A DNA stretch of 64,000 nucleotides from Paenibacillus turicensis (lineage in GTDB: Bacteria; Bacillota; Bacilli; Paenibacillales; Paenibacillaceae), in contig NZ_JAGGKG010000012.1 of assembly GCF_017873435.1 (NCBI RefSeq), positions 1 to 64,000 of the forward strand. Reading direction: 5' to 3'. Both the position numbers and the translations under genes were made by a program. Positions 15,983 through 24,661 of this stretch are shown here, one piece after another (the first letter of the stretch is position 1; each line of letters opens with the position of its first letter). The notes under the pieces are model-generated. The model was not told the origin of the DNA. It worked only from the letters and a program-made list of their open reading frames with translations, and did no database searches.

Positions 15983-18370
15983 ATGGCAATGATCGCACCG
16001 AAGTTGGATTACTCATCTAAAGAATATTTGGCAAAGGTTGATGCGTACTGGAGAGCAACAAATTATATTTCAGTAGGTCAGCTATACTTGAAGGATAATC
16101 CTTTATTGAAGGAGCCTTTAAAGGCATCAGATGTAAAGGTAAAACCGATTGGACACTGGGGCACAATTCCAGGTCAAAATTTTATTTACGCTCATCTTAA
16201 TCGTGTTATTAATAAATACGATTTAAATATGATTTATATTGAAGGTCCAGGTCATGGTGGTCAAGTCATGGTCTCTAACTCTTACTTAGACGGCAGCTAT
16301 ACTGAAATTTACCCACAAATTACACAAGATATTGCAGGTATGAAAAAATTGTTTAAGCAATTTTCATTCCCAGGTGGTATTGCTTCCCATGCCGCACCTG
16401 AAACACCAGGATCTATCCATGAAGGTGGCGAGCTTGGTTATTCTCTTTCTCATGGTGTTGGTGCAATTTTAGACAATCCAAGTCTAATCTCTGCTGTTGT
16501 CATCGGGGATGGAGAATCCGAAACAGGACCACTTGCAGCTTCTTGGTTCTCTAACCGTTTTATTAACCCAATTACAGATGGTTGCGCATTGCCAATTTTA
16601 CACTTAAACGGCTTCAAAATTAGTAACCCAACCATTCTTTCTCGCAAATCAACTGAAGAGCTAACTCAATATTTCAAAGGCTTAGGCTGGGACCCTCATT
16701 TTGTAGAAGGTAGCGAGCCTGAAAAAATGCACACAGCGATGGCTGAAACTTTAGATATCATTATTGAAAAAATACATGCGATTCAAAAAAATGCTCGTGA
16801 AAATAACGATTTAACGATTCCTGCATGGCCTGTTCTAATTTTCCGTTCCCCTAAGGGTTGGACTGGACCTAAGGAATGGGATAAGGTGCCAAATGAGGGC
16901 TCCTTCCGTGCTCACCAAGTACCGATTCCAGTAGATCAAAAGCATATGGAATATGCACCTGCATTGTTGGAATGGATGCACAGCTATAGACCAGAAGAGT
17001 TGTTTGAGGCTAATGGTAAATTAAAAGCAGAGCTTGCTGAGCTGACTCCAAAGGGTAACAGACGGATGGGTAAAAATCCGCATGCTGATGCAGGGCATCT
17101 TGTGAAGGAATTGAAAAAACCTAATTTCCGTAAATACACTGTAGATACAAGCCAACCAGGCGCAGTATTAGCGCAGGATATGTCCGTGCTTGGTAAATAC
17201 GTAAAGGATGTCCTCGTTGAAAACGAAGACAACAAAAATTTCAGAATTTTTGGTCCAGATGAAACAATGTCTAACCGTCTAGGACCTGTGTTCGAGGTTA
17301 CGAAACGTCAATGGATGTCAGAAATCATTGAACCTAATGATGAATTTTTAGCTAATTATGGTCGCGTTATTGACTCTCAATTGTCTGAGCACCAAGCGGA
17401 AGGGTTGCTAGAGGGTTATGTATTAACTGGACGACATGGATTTTTTGCAAGCTATGAAGCTTTCTTACGCGTTGTTGATTCCATGATTACACAACACTTC
17501 AAATGGTTGCGCAAAGCGACAGATCAAGGCTGGCGTGCAGAAATTCCATCCTTGAATATTGTGGCAACATCTACCGTGTTCCAACAAGACCATAATGGAT
17601 ATACGCACCAAGATCCAGGTATTCTAGGCCACTTAGCAGATAAGAAGCCAGAATACATTCGTGAATATTTGCCAGCAGATGCAAACTCGTTGCTTGCAGT
17701 ATTTGATACCATTTTGAATGACCGTCAAAAAATTAACTTGATTGTTTCTTCTAAGCACCCACGTCCACAATGGTTTAATGGGGATGAAGCGCAGGAATTA
17801 GTGGATAAAGGTCTTAAAATTATTGATTGGGCAAGCACAGACAATGGCGCTGAACCTGATGTTGTATTTGCTTCCGCAGGAACAGAACCAACCATGGAGG
17901 CGCTAGCGGCAATCTCCATCTTAAATGAGAAGCTGCCAAACCTTAAAATTAGATACATTAACATCGTTGATTTATTGAAATTAAGAAGTCAAAAGCTAGA
18001 TCCTCGTGGTCTTTCTGATGCTGAATTTGATGGCTTCTTCACGAAAGATAAACCTGTCATTTTTGCATTCCATGGTTATGAAGGCTTAATCAAAGACTTG
18101 TTCTTTGATCGTCACAATCATAATTTGCATGTACATGGCTATCGTGAAAACGGAGATATCACTACCCCATTTGATATGCGTGTTGTCAACCAAATGGACC
18201 GCTTCGACCTCGTGAAGGAAGCTGTGCTTAGCTTGCCTGCTTCTGAAGCACATACTGCAATTGCAAATGAAATGGATGAAATGGTGAACAAACACCACCA
18301 CTTTATTCGTGAAGAAGGTACTGACTTGCCAGAGGTTGAAAACTGGGTATGGAAAGGCTTGAAGAAGTAA
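15983..18370 (+). CDS. xpk: Phosphoketolase (xylulose-5-phosphate/fructose-6-phosphate)
   Basis: A 795-residue thiamine-diphosphate enzyme that cleaves xylulose 5-phosphate, and often fructose 6-phosphate, to acetyl phosphate plus an aldose phosphate. Family signatures are at the expected places: [11 protein letters not shown] (His58), YAHLNR (His71), GPGHGGQ (His91), [20 protein letters not shown] (His136), and the thiamine-binding [11 protein letters not shown] starting at Gly175. Length matches the family (about 790-800). The frame stays open 45 codons further upstream, but ATG at 15983 follows GGGGTGGAAGAA and starts with the family-typical residues. A GntR-UTRA regulator precedes it and a strong terminator follows. 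It offers a bypass of upper glycolysis for pentoses released from plant material. Confidence 0.97.
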   Translation: MAMIAPKLDYSSKEYLAKVDAYWRATNYISVGQLYLKDNPLLKEPLKASDVKVKPIGHWGTIPGQNFIYAHLNRVINKYDLNMIYIEGPGHGGQVMVSNSYLDGSYTEIYPQITQDIAGMKKLFKQFSFPGGIASHAAPETPGSIHEGGELGYSLSHGVGAILDNPSLISAVVIGDGESETGPLAASWFSNRFINPITDGCALPILHLNGFKISNPTILSRKSTEELTQYFKGLGWDPHFVEGSEPEKMHTAMAETLDIIIEKIHAIQKNARENNDLTIPAWPVLIFRSPKGWTGPKEWDKVPNEGSFRAHQVPIPVDQKHMEYAPALLEWMHSYRPEELFEANGKLKAELAELTPKGNRRMGKNPHADAGHLVKELKKPNFRKYTVDTSQPGAVLAQDMSVLGKYVKDVLVENEDNKNFRIFGPDETMSNRLGPVFEVTKRQWMSEIIEPNDEFLANYGRVIDSQLSEHQAEGLLEGYVLTGRHGFFASYEAFLRVVDSMITQHFKWLRKATDQGWRAEIPSLNIVATSTVFQQDHNGYTHQDPGILGHLADKKPEYIREYLPADANSLLAVFDTILNDRQKINLIVSSKHPRPQWFNGDEAQELVDKGLKIIDWASTDNGAEPDVVFASAGTEPTMEALAAISILNEKLPNLKIRYINIVDLLKLRSQKLDPRGLSDAEFDGFFTKDKPVIFAFHGYEGLIKDLFFDRHNHNLHVHGYRENGDITTPFDMRVVNQMDRFDLVKEAVLSLPASEAHTAIANEMDEMVNKHHHFIREEGTDLPEVENWVWKGLKK

Positions 18371-18445
18371 GGAAACGCAAGCTTGAAGATCAGGTCTTGA
18401 GCTCAAATTTTTAAATCTAGAGTTTCTAATTTAGTAAGGATAGCC

Positions 18446-18495
18446 AAAAAGAAGCTTCTACATCCACGTATATGTGGGCGAAGAAGCTTCTTTTT
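18446..18495 (+). terminator. Intrinsic terminator after phosphoketolase
   Basis: AAAAAGAAGCTTCT (18446-18459) pairs with AGAAGCTTCTTTTT (18482-18495), a 14-bp stem that itself includes the T run. It begins about 75 bases after the phosphoketolase stop. Confidence 0.8.
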
Positions 18496-18598
18496 CATAT
18501 GAAATATTGTGTTTTAATATTTTTAATGCCTCAATTATGTTTGAGTGTCCAATTAAAGTCTAGATTTAAAGCTTAATTTTATGGCTGATGAAATTCAC

Positions 18599-18841
18599 TT
18601 AATGGAAGTTTCCAGACTCATTTTCTTTATATTTTCCATCACTGTTATGCAAGGCTTGCTTACGACGATCGTTACGCGCCTGTTGCAGCTGTTGTGCTTC
18701 ATGACTATTTACCGGTGTTTCCTCCAGCCTTTTCACTGTATTAACTAGGTTCTTATCTGGCTCGTGCTGTTGTTGATCCAAGTGGAAGCCATCTCCTTTG
18801 TAGTTGTAGTTGAATCTTAGTATGTGCTTCGTCATTACCAT
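18599..18841 (-). CDS. Possible small hydrophilic protein
   Basis: An 80-residue frame that I do not recognise, starting MVMTKHILRFNYNYKGDG and rich in Gln, Asn, Glu and His (QQQHEPDKNLVNTVKRLEE; HEAQQLQQARNDRRK). AAGGTG lies four bases before the first ATG at 18839-18841, or ten before the second at 18833-18835; a GTG at 18868 is also in frame but has no ribosome site. A second minus-strand frame (18753-18962) overlaps the upstream part in another phase. The composition resembles small sporulation-related proteins, which is only an impression. Otherwise the region 18371-18978 holds just the terminator after phosphoketolase. Confidence 0.3.
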   Translation of the reverse strand: MVMTKHILRFNYNYKGDGFHLDQQQHEPDKNLVNTVKRLEETPVNSHEAQQLQQARNDRRKQALHNSDGKYKENESGNFH

Positions 18842-18978
18842 TATGCACCTTGTAGCTCTTGATCTCACATTTTCTAATATATTGGTGATATGCTAAAGTA
18901 AAGTTATCGGAGTTAGGCCATAGAAAATATACAAGTGATTGAGTTGACATATTATAGCTCACTACTTATAACGGGGTG

Positions 18979-19275
18979 ATGAGGTTGAAATCAATACTAT
19001 ATGGCGCAATTGTTAGTGTACTGACTATTACAATTATGAGATTAACAAAGGATATTGACACTGCATTAAATGTTACCTTCATTACAGGTGTAGTTATTTG
19101 GATTATTTCAGGTTTACTCACAGGTTCATTTATAAGTGGAGATCGTTCTAGAGCTAACTATCATCAAGAGACAGAGGAGGATCGGACGTCGAGAGTAAAG
19201 CAATCTCAATTTTTGTTTTTGTTTGGTTTGCCTTTTATAGTAATGGGGATAACCGTATATTTAATTGTTAAATAA
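18979..19275 (+). CDS. DUF5316-like small membrane protein
   Basis: A membrane protein of about 98 residues with three hydrophobic helices: one near the N-terminus, one at about 32-52 followed by the short motif FISGDRSRANYH, and one at the C-terminus (FLFGLPFIVMGITVYLIV). The helix-loop SGDRxRANY and the final LFGLP helix resemble DUF5316 proteins of Bacillus; I am moderately sure of that. The start is uncertain: GTG 18976, ATG 18979 and TTG 18985 are all close to the ribosome site ACGGGGTGATGAGG, and TTG 18985 has the best spacing. The next small membrane gene follows after 66 bases. The function is unknown. Confidence 0.6.
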   Translation: MRLKSILYGAIVSVLTITIMRLTKDIDTALNVTFITGVVIWIISGLLTGSFISGDRSRANYHQETEEDRTSRVKQSQFLFLFGLPFIVMGITVYLIVK

Positions 19276-19341
19276 AGCTAAAGGAGTGCATAACCGCTAT
19301 TTTTTTGTATATACTTTTGATGCCGTAAGGAGAATATTTTA

Positions 19342-19650
19342 ATGGTAAACGGAATTGTTGATGGAGCCTACATAGGCTTTAGGCCGATCTATATTTTATT
19401 TATTTTAATGTTAGTGTGTTCATTGTTTGCAATGGCTTTTTTCAAGAGAAAGATAATAAATGGTTTTATGGTGATCAGTTTTTCAGTCACTTCGTTATTT
19501 GTGTCTGTAATAATAACTTATCAAATTGGTATTATTGCTGATGAATTAGGGATAGCTGGAGATCCCCTTTCATTTATCATGTTTATTGTTATTGCCTGTC
19601 TCGCCCTCTTTAATCCAATTTATTACTTTAGAAGATATAGGAATGTATAG
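19342..19650 (+). CDS. Small three-helix membrane protein, unknown
   Basis: A 102-residue protein with hydrophobic segments at about 15-33, 40-65 and 77-95 and a basic C-terminal tail (YYFRRYRNV). I do not recognise the family. The ATG follows AAGGAGAATATTTTA, a good ribosome site. It lies directly after the DUF5316-like gene on the same strand and may share its transcript; no terminator is evident between them. Codon use is AT-rich, like the DUF5316 gene. Confidence 0.6.
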   Translation: MVNGIVDGAYIGFRPIYILFILMLVCSLFAMAFFKRKIINGFMVISFSVTSLFVSVIITYQIGIIADELGIAGDPLSFIMFIVIACLALFNPIYYFRRYRNV

Positions 19651-19885
19651 AACCTAGCATTATTTTACGATATACATTTATTGGGGGATATGATGTTGCT
19701 CATGCTCGAAATCTGTAATTTTAGCATGATATTCTATTAAGTTGTGATATGGACATGCTTGCTGGGGGAAGGCTATAATTTAGAGAACTAGCTTTAAATT
19801 CAATTCTAATACTGATTTAAGAATGCGCTATCATTGTTGATGTAGCAGTACTTTGAAAGAAACATCAGGAGGGAATAGATAAGGT

Positions 19886-22672
19886 ATGGAGAAATTAGGG
19901 ATACCCTTAGAGGGATTTGCTGAATTTAGTCGAGAGGTTGCTGCACAAGGGGCAGTGCTTTTGAAAAATGAAGGACATGTTTTGCCTATTCAAAAAAATG
20001 AGAAGGTTTCGGTCTTTGGCCGAGTTCAAATTAACTATTATCGTAGTGGTACGGGTTCAGGTGGGAGTGTAAATGTAACCCATACAACAAGCCTGCTAGA
20101 AGGACTTCGTAATAAAAAGGATATTGAGATCAACGAGCAGTTAGCGCAAATTTACGAGCAATGGGTGAAGGAAAACCCGTTTGATAATGGTGGTGGCGGT
20201 TGGGCTGCCGAGCCATGGCATCAGAAGGAGATGCCTTTAACCGATGAGATCGTAGCTAATGCGGCACAGCAATCCCAAAAGGCGATTGTGGTCATTGGTC
20301 GGACAGCAGGGGAAGATCAGGATAATGCAGATGAGCCTGGTAGCTATAGACTTACAGACGATGAGAAAAATATGCTGAAAAAGGTATGTGCTCATTTTAC
20401 CCAGACGATTGTGGTGCTAAATGTGAGCAATATTATAGATATGAGCTGGTTAAATGAAGACGAACTTCGTGATATTCCTACTGTCATTTATGCATGGCAT
20501 GGTGGAATGGAGGGGGGCAATGCAATTGCAGATGTCATTGCTGGCGATGTAACTCCAAGCGGCAAGCTCACAGATACGATTGCTTACGCCATCGAGGATT
20601 ACCCTTCTACACGAAATTATGGGGATGAATTTAGAAACTTTTATCAAGAGGATATTTATGTAGGATATCGTTATTTTGAAACGTTTTGCCCAGAAAAGGT
20701 GCAATATGAGTTTGGTTTTGGGTTATCTTATACTGATTTTTCAATTGAGACAGAGCAAGCACATGTGGTAGCAAAAGAAGGTCAGCAGTGGATTGAAGTT
20801 TCCGCAACTGTAAAAAATATCGGCGCAACCTATGCTGGTAAAGAGGTTGTACAGGTTTATTATGAAGCACCACAAGGTAAATTAGGCAGACCTGTAAAAA
20901 CACTTGCTGGGTTTGCAAAAACAAAGGAGTTACAGCCAAGTGAATCTCAACGTGTCACTGTGAGTTTCCCTGTATCTAATATGGCGGCGTATGACGATAA
21001 CGGTGAAAGTGGAGTAGCTTTTGCTTATGTTTTAGAGGCTGGTATGTACTTGTTCCATGTTGGCAACAGCATTCGTAATACAACTCAGGTTCAGGTGGAT
21101 GGCAAGGATGGGTTTAACCTTGATCAGCTAGTAGTGGTAGAACAGCTTGAGGAAGCGATGGCGCCAGTACAGGAATTTACGAGAATGAAGCCAGGTGCAC
21201 GTAAGGAAGATGGCACATATGAAATCGCCTTTGTTCCTGTACCAACACGTAAGGTGGATATGGCTGAGCGGATTACAAGCCGTTTACCACAAGACATTAA
21301 GCAGACAGGCAACCAAGGATATACCCTACAGGACGTAGCCGCAGGTAAGGTAAGCATGGAGCAATTTATTGCCCAGTTAAGTGACGAGGATTTAGCTGTC
21401 ATTGTGCGTAGTGAAGGAATGAGTAGCCCACTTGTTACCCCAGGTACAGCTTCTGCATTTGGTGGTGTGAGTGATAGTTTGAGTAAGCTAGGAATTCCTG
21501 TTGGTTGTACTGCAGATGGTCCATCTGGAATTCGTATGGATAGTGGACATAAAGCAACCCAAGTATCTATTGGAACATTGCTGGCTGCAACTTGGGATGT
21601 TGAATTAGTCGAAGCCTTGTACGTGATGGAAGGTCAAGAATTGTTGCGTAACGGGATCGATGCACTGTTAGGACCAGGATTAAATATTCGTCGTAGCCCT
21701 TTAAACGGACGTAACTTTGAATATTTCTCAGAGGACCCGTTAGTTTCTGGTCTCTTTGCCGCAGCTTGTACGCGGGGGATTATGAAGGGTGGCGCCAATG
21801 CTACGCTGAAGCATTTCGCGGGTAACAATCAGGAGAAATTCCGCAACAAGGTAGATGCGGTTGTATCTGAACGAGCTTTGCGTGAAATTTATTTGAAGGG
21901 CTTTGAAATTGCAGTGAAGCAAGGTGGGGCGAACTCCATCATGACCGCCTACAATCCAATAAACGGACATTGGACCGCTTCCAATTACGATTTAAATACA
22001 ACCATTTTACGTGGTGAATGGGGCTTTAAGGGGATTGTTATGACAGACTGGTGGGCAGTGATGAACGATGTCGTCAACGGTGGTCCAGCAGACCGGAAGC
22101 TTACGAATATGATGGTGCGTGCACAAAATGATTTGTATAAGGTAGTCACGAATTATGGTGCAGAAACGAACGTATGGGGCGATAATACATTGGAATCGTT
22201 AGAAAATGGTTCCTTGACACGTGGGGAGCTTCAACGTAGTGCGATTAACATTTGTGAGTTTCTCATGAAGGCGCCTGTATTTTTCAGAGCACTTAAACCA
22301 GAGGAAGTAGCTGCTACGATCAAAGGCAATTCTAGCTTAGAATCAACAACAGCTAAGCAAGTCCAAAGCATCTCGGTAGATGCTAAAGTGAGACCTAATG
22401 AAGCAGGGACAACCCTATTTGCGGTGGAAGAAGCAGGAGAGTATCGAATTTATGTACAACTGATGTCAGATGAGTTTTTCCTTGCACAAAGTGCGTGTAA
22501 CCTAACGCTTAACGATCAAGCGGTGGTTACGATCCAAACCAATGGTACGGAAGGAAGTTGGATTAAACAAAAGCTAGTTAAAGTTCATTTGGATACTGGC
22601 GCATATGAAATGAAGCTTGACTTCATTAAGCCAGGGCTACAGATTGACTGGATTGAATTTAAGCGGTTGTAG
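19886..22672 (+). CDS. Beta-glucosidase-type GH3 enzyme with permuted domain order
   Basis: A 928-residue glycoside hydrolase of family 3 in which the two main domains are in reversed order. Residues about 10-270 are the alpha/beta sandwich domain normally found second (EVAAQGAVLLKNEGHVLPI; GRTAGEDQDNADEPGSY). Residues 290-400 are a fibronectin-III-like domain (YEFGFGLSYTDFSIE before it). Residues about 480-800 are the catalytic barrel normally found first (GCTADGPSGIRMD; SEDPLVSG; LKHFAGNNQEKFRN) with nucleophile Asp721 in VMTDWWA. The last 110 residues look like a beta-sandwich, CBM6/36-like module. No signal peptide is present, so it is intracellular. Permuted GH3 enzymes are known in rumen and Gram-positive bacteria. 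The ATG follows AGGAGGG. Confidence 0.93.
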   Translation: MEKLGIPLEGFAEFSREVAAQGAVLLKNEGHVLPIQKNEKVSVFGRVQINYYRSGTGSGGSVNVTHTTSLLEGLRNKKDIEINEQLAQIYEQWVKENPFDNGGGGWAAEPWHQKEMPLTDEIVANAAQQSQKAIVVIGRTAGEDQDNADEPGSYRLTDDEKNMLKKVCAHFTQTIVVLNVSNIIDMSWLNEDELRDIPTVIYAWHGGMEGGNAIADVIAGDVTPSGKLTDTIAYAIEDYPSTRNYGDEFRNFYQEDIYVGYRYFETFCPEKVQYEFGFGLSYTDFSIETEQAHVVAKEGQQWIEVSATVKNIGATYAGKEVVQVYYEAPQGKLGRPVKTLAGFAKTKELQPSESQRVTVSFPVSNMAAYDDNGESGVAFAYVLEAGMYLFHVGNSIRNTTQVQVDGKDGFNLDQLVVVEQLEEAMAPVQEFTRMKPGARKEDGTYEIAFVPVPTRKVDMAERITSRLPQDIKQTGNQGYTLQDVAAGKVSMEQFIAQLSDEDLAVIVRSEGMSSPLVTPGTASAFGGVSDSLSKLGIPVGCTADGPSGIRMDSGHKATQVSIGTLLAATWDVELVEALYVMEGQELLRNGIDALLGPGLNIRRSPLNGRNFEYFSEDPLVSGLFAAACTRGIMKGGANATLKHFAGNNQEKFRNKVDAVVSERALREIYLKGFEIAVKQGGANSIMTAYNPINGHWTASNYDLNTTILRGEWGFKGIVMTDWWAVMNDVVNGGPADRKLTNMMVRAQNDLYKVVTNYGAETNVWGDNTLESLENGSLTRGELQRSAINICEFLMKAPVFFRALKPEEVAATIKGNSSLESTTAKQVQSISVDAKVRPNEAGTTLFAVEEAGEYRIYVQLMSDEFFLAQSACNLTLNDQAVVTIQTNGTEGSWIKQKLVKVHLDTGAYEMKLDFIKPGLQIDWIEFKRL

Positions 22673-22691
22673 TTAATTAAGGCTCATACCG

Positions 22692-22862
22692 ATTAGTGAT
22701 TGACACGATAAAGGTGGAAGCTACGGGGCAGAGGGTTCCTACGGTCGTTGTTAAAACCAGATTATTCAGAATGATTTGTTAAATGTTAAAATCTGATTTT
22801 AAGAGACGATCTCCGGAATCCCTCTGTCCCTTCGCTTGTTGGGGTGGGTGTCAATCACTAAT
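22692..22862. repeat. Interspersed palindromic repeat, copy A (reference copy)
   Basis: A 171-bp element with perfect inverted ends: ATTAGTGATTGACAC at the left and GTGTCAATCACTAAT at the right. Inner parts are also inverted: GCAGAGGGTTCC against GGAATCCCTCTG, and GTTAAAACCAGATT against AATCTGATTTTAA. The single-stranded form would fold into one long imperfect hairpin. It begins 20 bases after the GH3 stop. No open reading frame fills it. Confidence 0.85.
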
Positions 22863-22900
22863 GAAATGATGAGGCTTAATTGAGGTTAATGCATAGAGGA

Positions 22901-23071
22901 ATTAGGTGATTGACACGATGAAGGTGGAAGCTACGGGGCAGAGGTTCCTACGGTCGTTGTTAAAACCAGATTGTTTAGAATGATTTGTTAAATGTTAAAA
23001 TCTGGTTTTAAGAGACGATCTCCAGAATCCCTCTGCCCGTTCGCTAGCTGGTGTGTGTGTTAATCACTAAT
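22901..23071. repeat. Interspersed palindromic repeat, copy B
   Basis: A 171-bp copy in the same orientation as copy A and nearly identical to it. The 38 bases after copy A (GAAATGATGAGGCTTAATTG onwards) recur after copy B, so the pair is a tandem duplication with a 209-bp period. Small differences restore pairing within copy B (AAAACCAGA with TCTGGTTTT). Confidence 0.85.
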
Positions 23072-23132
23072 GAAATGATGAGGCTTAATTAAGGTAATGC
23101 TCAGAGGAAGTAGTAAGCTTGATCATAATTTT

Positions 23133-23208
23133 TAATCCCCTTATGTTTAACAGAAGAGGAGTGGATAAGCATTTAAACTCCATACTGTTAAACGCAAGGG
23201 GATTTTTA
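23133..23208 (+). terminator. Long hairpin with T-rich tail
   Basis: TAATCCCCTTATGTTTAACAG pairs imperfectly with CTGTTAAACGCAAGGGGATT around a loop of about 35 bases, followed by TTTAGT. It is probably the terminator of the GH3 transcript, which would then include both repeats. The gap 22673-23380 holds repeats A and B and this hairpin and no gene. Confidence 0.55.
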
Positions 23209-23380
23209 GTATTGTTCCTTTTGGATCGTAACTACCAGACTCCTATCGTTGTCATGGGCTAATTTCTAAATGGAGCACAATTTACATATTGTTATAACTT
23301 CCTTGTGCAAAAACTGTACGCTTGATGTAAAGCAATGCGCTTTAATTTCATTTAATCTAGCCATAACGGAGGGTGAATAG

Positions 23381-24298
23381 ATGAAAAGCAGTAAAACTTT
23401 TGATGATGTAATCCAATATCTTGAGAAGGTGATACTTTACGGCGGTGAAATTGACTATAATGAAATATCAAAAATTGCGATGAGTCCCGCGGCGCTGTTC
23501 CAACGTATTTTTATATTTATATCCGGTGTCAGTATAGCGGACTATGTGCGTAAGCGTAAGCTTACACTGGCGGGCTTAAATCTAAAAAATAGTGATATCT
23601 CTGTGCTGGATGTTGCTATAAAGTATGGATTCCAGTCGCATTCAGCATTTTCGCGTGCCTTTAAGGAGCATCATGGGATTACCCCATCAGAAGCCAAGCT
23701 CGAAACTGCGAACTTAAATATTTTTCTTCCGATTAATTACTTAGAAATGAGATTTATAGGAGGAAAGCGGATTATGGCGGAAATGAAAAAAATTATTTAC
23801 AAAGAAGTGGAAGAGCGCATTATGATTGGGATGCATACCGAAACCTCGTTTTTTGAGGCAGGCAAGGTGTGGCAGGCATTTTTTGAGGGGGATACGCCTA
23901 CAAAACTTAGTGTAGTATCTGATGTGAAGCGCCCCGATGATATTGATGCTAATGCTGGGATCGGGATGATGTACAATTTTAAAGATATGCACAATTTTGA
24001 ATTGATCATTGGCGACTTCGTACAGGTTGGTACAGAAATCCCAGAAGGACTTTATTCAAAGCATATCCCACGTGGCTTAACAGCACATATTCAAATAGAG
24101 GGAAATCAAGTTCCTGATATTGTGGAATCTGCTTATTTGTTAATTACGGAAGCGGTGGAGAAGACAGGCAAGCAAATTGACCATGAAAATTTTTACTGGT
24201 GTGAGGTATATACAGATGATCGTTATTGTGAGCCCTCCAGTCGAGGTGAAAAAGTAACGATAGATTATATCGTGCCGATCAAAGTGGAAAACAAGTAG
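23381..24298 (+). CDS. AraC-type regulator with GyrI-like effector domain
   Basis: A 305-residue regulator. Residues 1-105 are an AraC-type DNA-binding domain with two helix-turn-helix motifs: YNEISKIAMSPAALFQRIF and ISVLDVAIKYGFQSHSAFSR, ending AFKEHHGITPSEAK. Residues about 130-303 are a GyrI-like small-molecule-binding domain (MKKIIYKEVEERIMIGMHTE; EGLYSKHIPRGLTAHIQIEG; ending VTIDYIVPIK). Proteins with this layout (SoxS/Rob-like, BmrR-type ligand fold) usually respond to drugs or aromatic cations. The ATG follows GGAGGGTGAATAG. A small unknown gene follows at 24329. No efflux pump is nearby, so its targets are elsewhere or include itself. Confidence 0.9.
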   Translation: MKSSKTFDDVIQYLEKVILYGGEIDYNEISKIAMSPAALFQRIFIFISGVSIADYVRKRKLTLAGLNLKNSDISVLDVAIKYGFQSHSAFSRAFKEHHGITPSEAKLETANLNIFLPINYLEMRFIGGKRIMAEMKKIIYKEVEERIMIGMHTETSFFEAGKVWQAFFEGDTPTKLSVVSDVKRPDDIDANAGIGMMYNFKDMHNFELIIGDFVQVGTEIPEGLYSKHIPRGLTAHIQIEGNQVPDIVESAYLLITEAVEKTGKQIDHENFYWCEVYTDDRYCEPSSRGEKVTIDYIVPIKVENK

Positions 24299-24328
24299 AA
24301 AAACCAATTAAAAAAACTGCAAGACAAT

Positions 24329-24544
24329 ATGATACCGATTAACGAAGACTGTTGGTATAATCATTTCTTCTCGGACGATACAATGTTTGTGGTTTATCAA
24401 GATGCTGTATTTAAGACCACCCCGAATCAAAGTGATTGGAAAGAGGTCATTCAATATGGAATTAAGCATGGAGTTCCTATTGAACAATTGGATTTTAACC
24501 CTTGCACAAAGGATGGGGCTTTAAAATTGTTTGATCTTAAATAA
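24329..24544 (+). CDS. Small protein of unknown function
   Basis: A 71-residue frame, IPINEDCWYNHFFSDDTMF at the start and KHGVPIEQLDFNPC towards the end. It looks protein-like, with aromatic residues and a balanced charge, but I do not recognise it. There is no good ribosome site before the ATG. The gene lies 30 bases after the AraC-GyrI regulator and a bidirectional hairpin follows it, so it may be the last gene of that operon, read by translational re-initiation, or the remains of a longer protein. Confidence 0.45.
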   Translation: MIPINEDCWYNHFFSDDTMFVVYQDAVFKTTPNQSDWKEVIQYGIKHGVPIEQLDFNPCTKDGALKLFDLK

Positions 24545-24554
24545 GTATAGAAAT

Positions 24555-24623
24555 AAAAAAGGGTAGCAAGAATTGAAATGTCCTTTACAAAGGGTACATT
24601 TTAAATTCGCTATCCTTTTCTAT
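24555..24623. terminator. Bidirectional terminator between convergent genes
   Basis: AAAGGGTAGC pairs with GCTATCCTTTT around an inner hairpin (TGTCCTTT with AAAGGGTACA). T runs lie on both sides. It serves the small gene ending at 24544 and the endoglucanase ending at 24662 on the other strand. Confidence 0.65.
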
Positions 24624-24661
24624 TTCATTTCTTAATCAAAAGTACTTCTTTTTTGTATTAT

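Noticed and set aside
22692-23071. CRISPR array
   Set aside because: Only two copies of 171 bp with internal symmetry and no short spacers; no cas genes are nearby.
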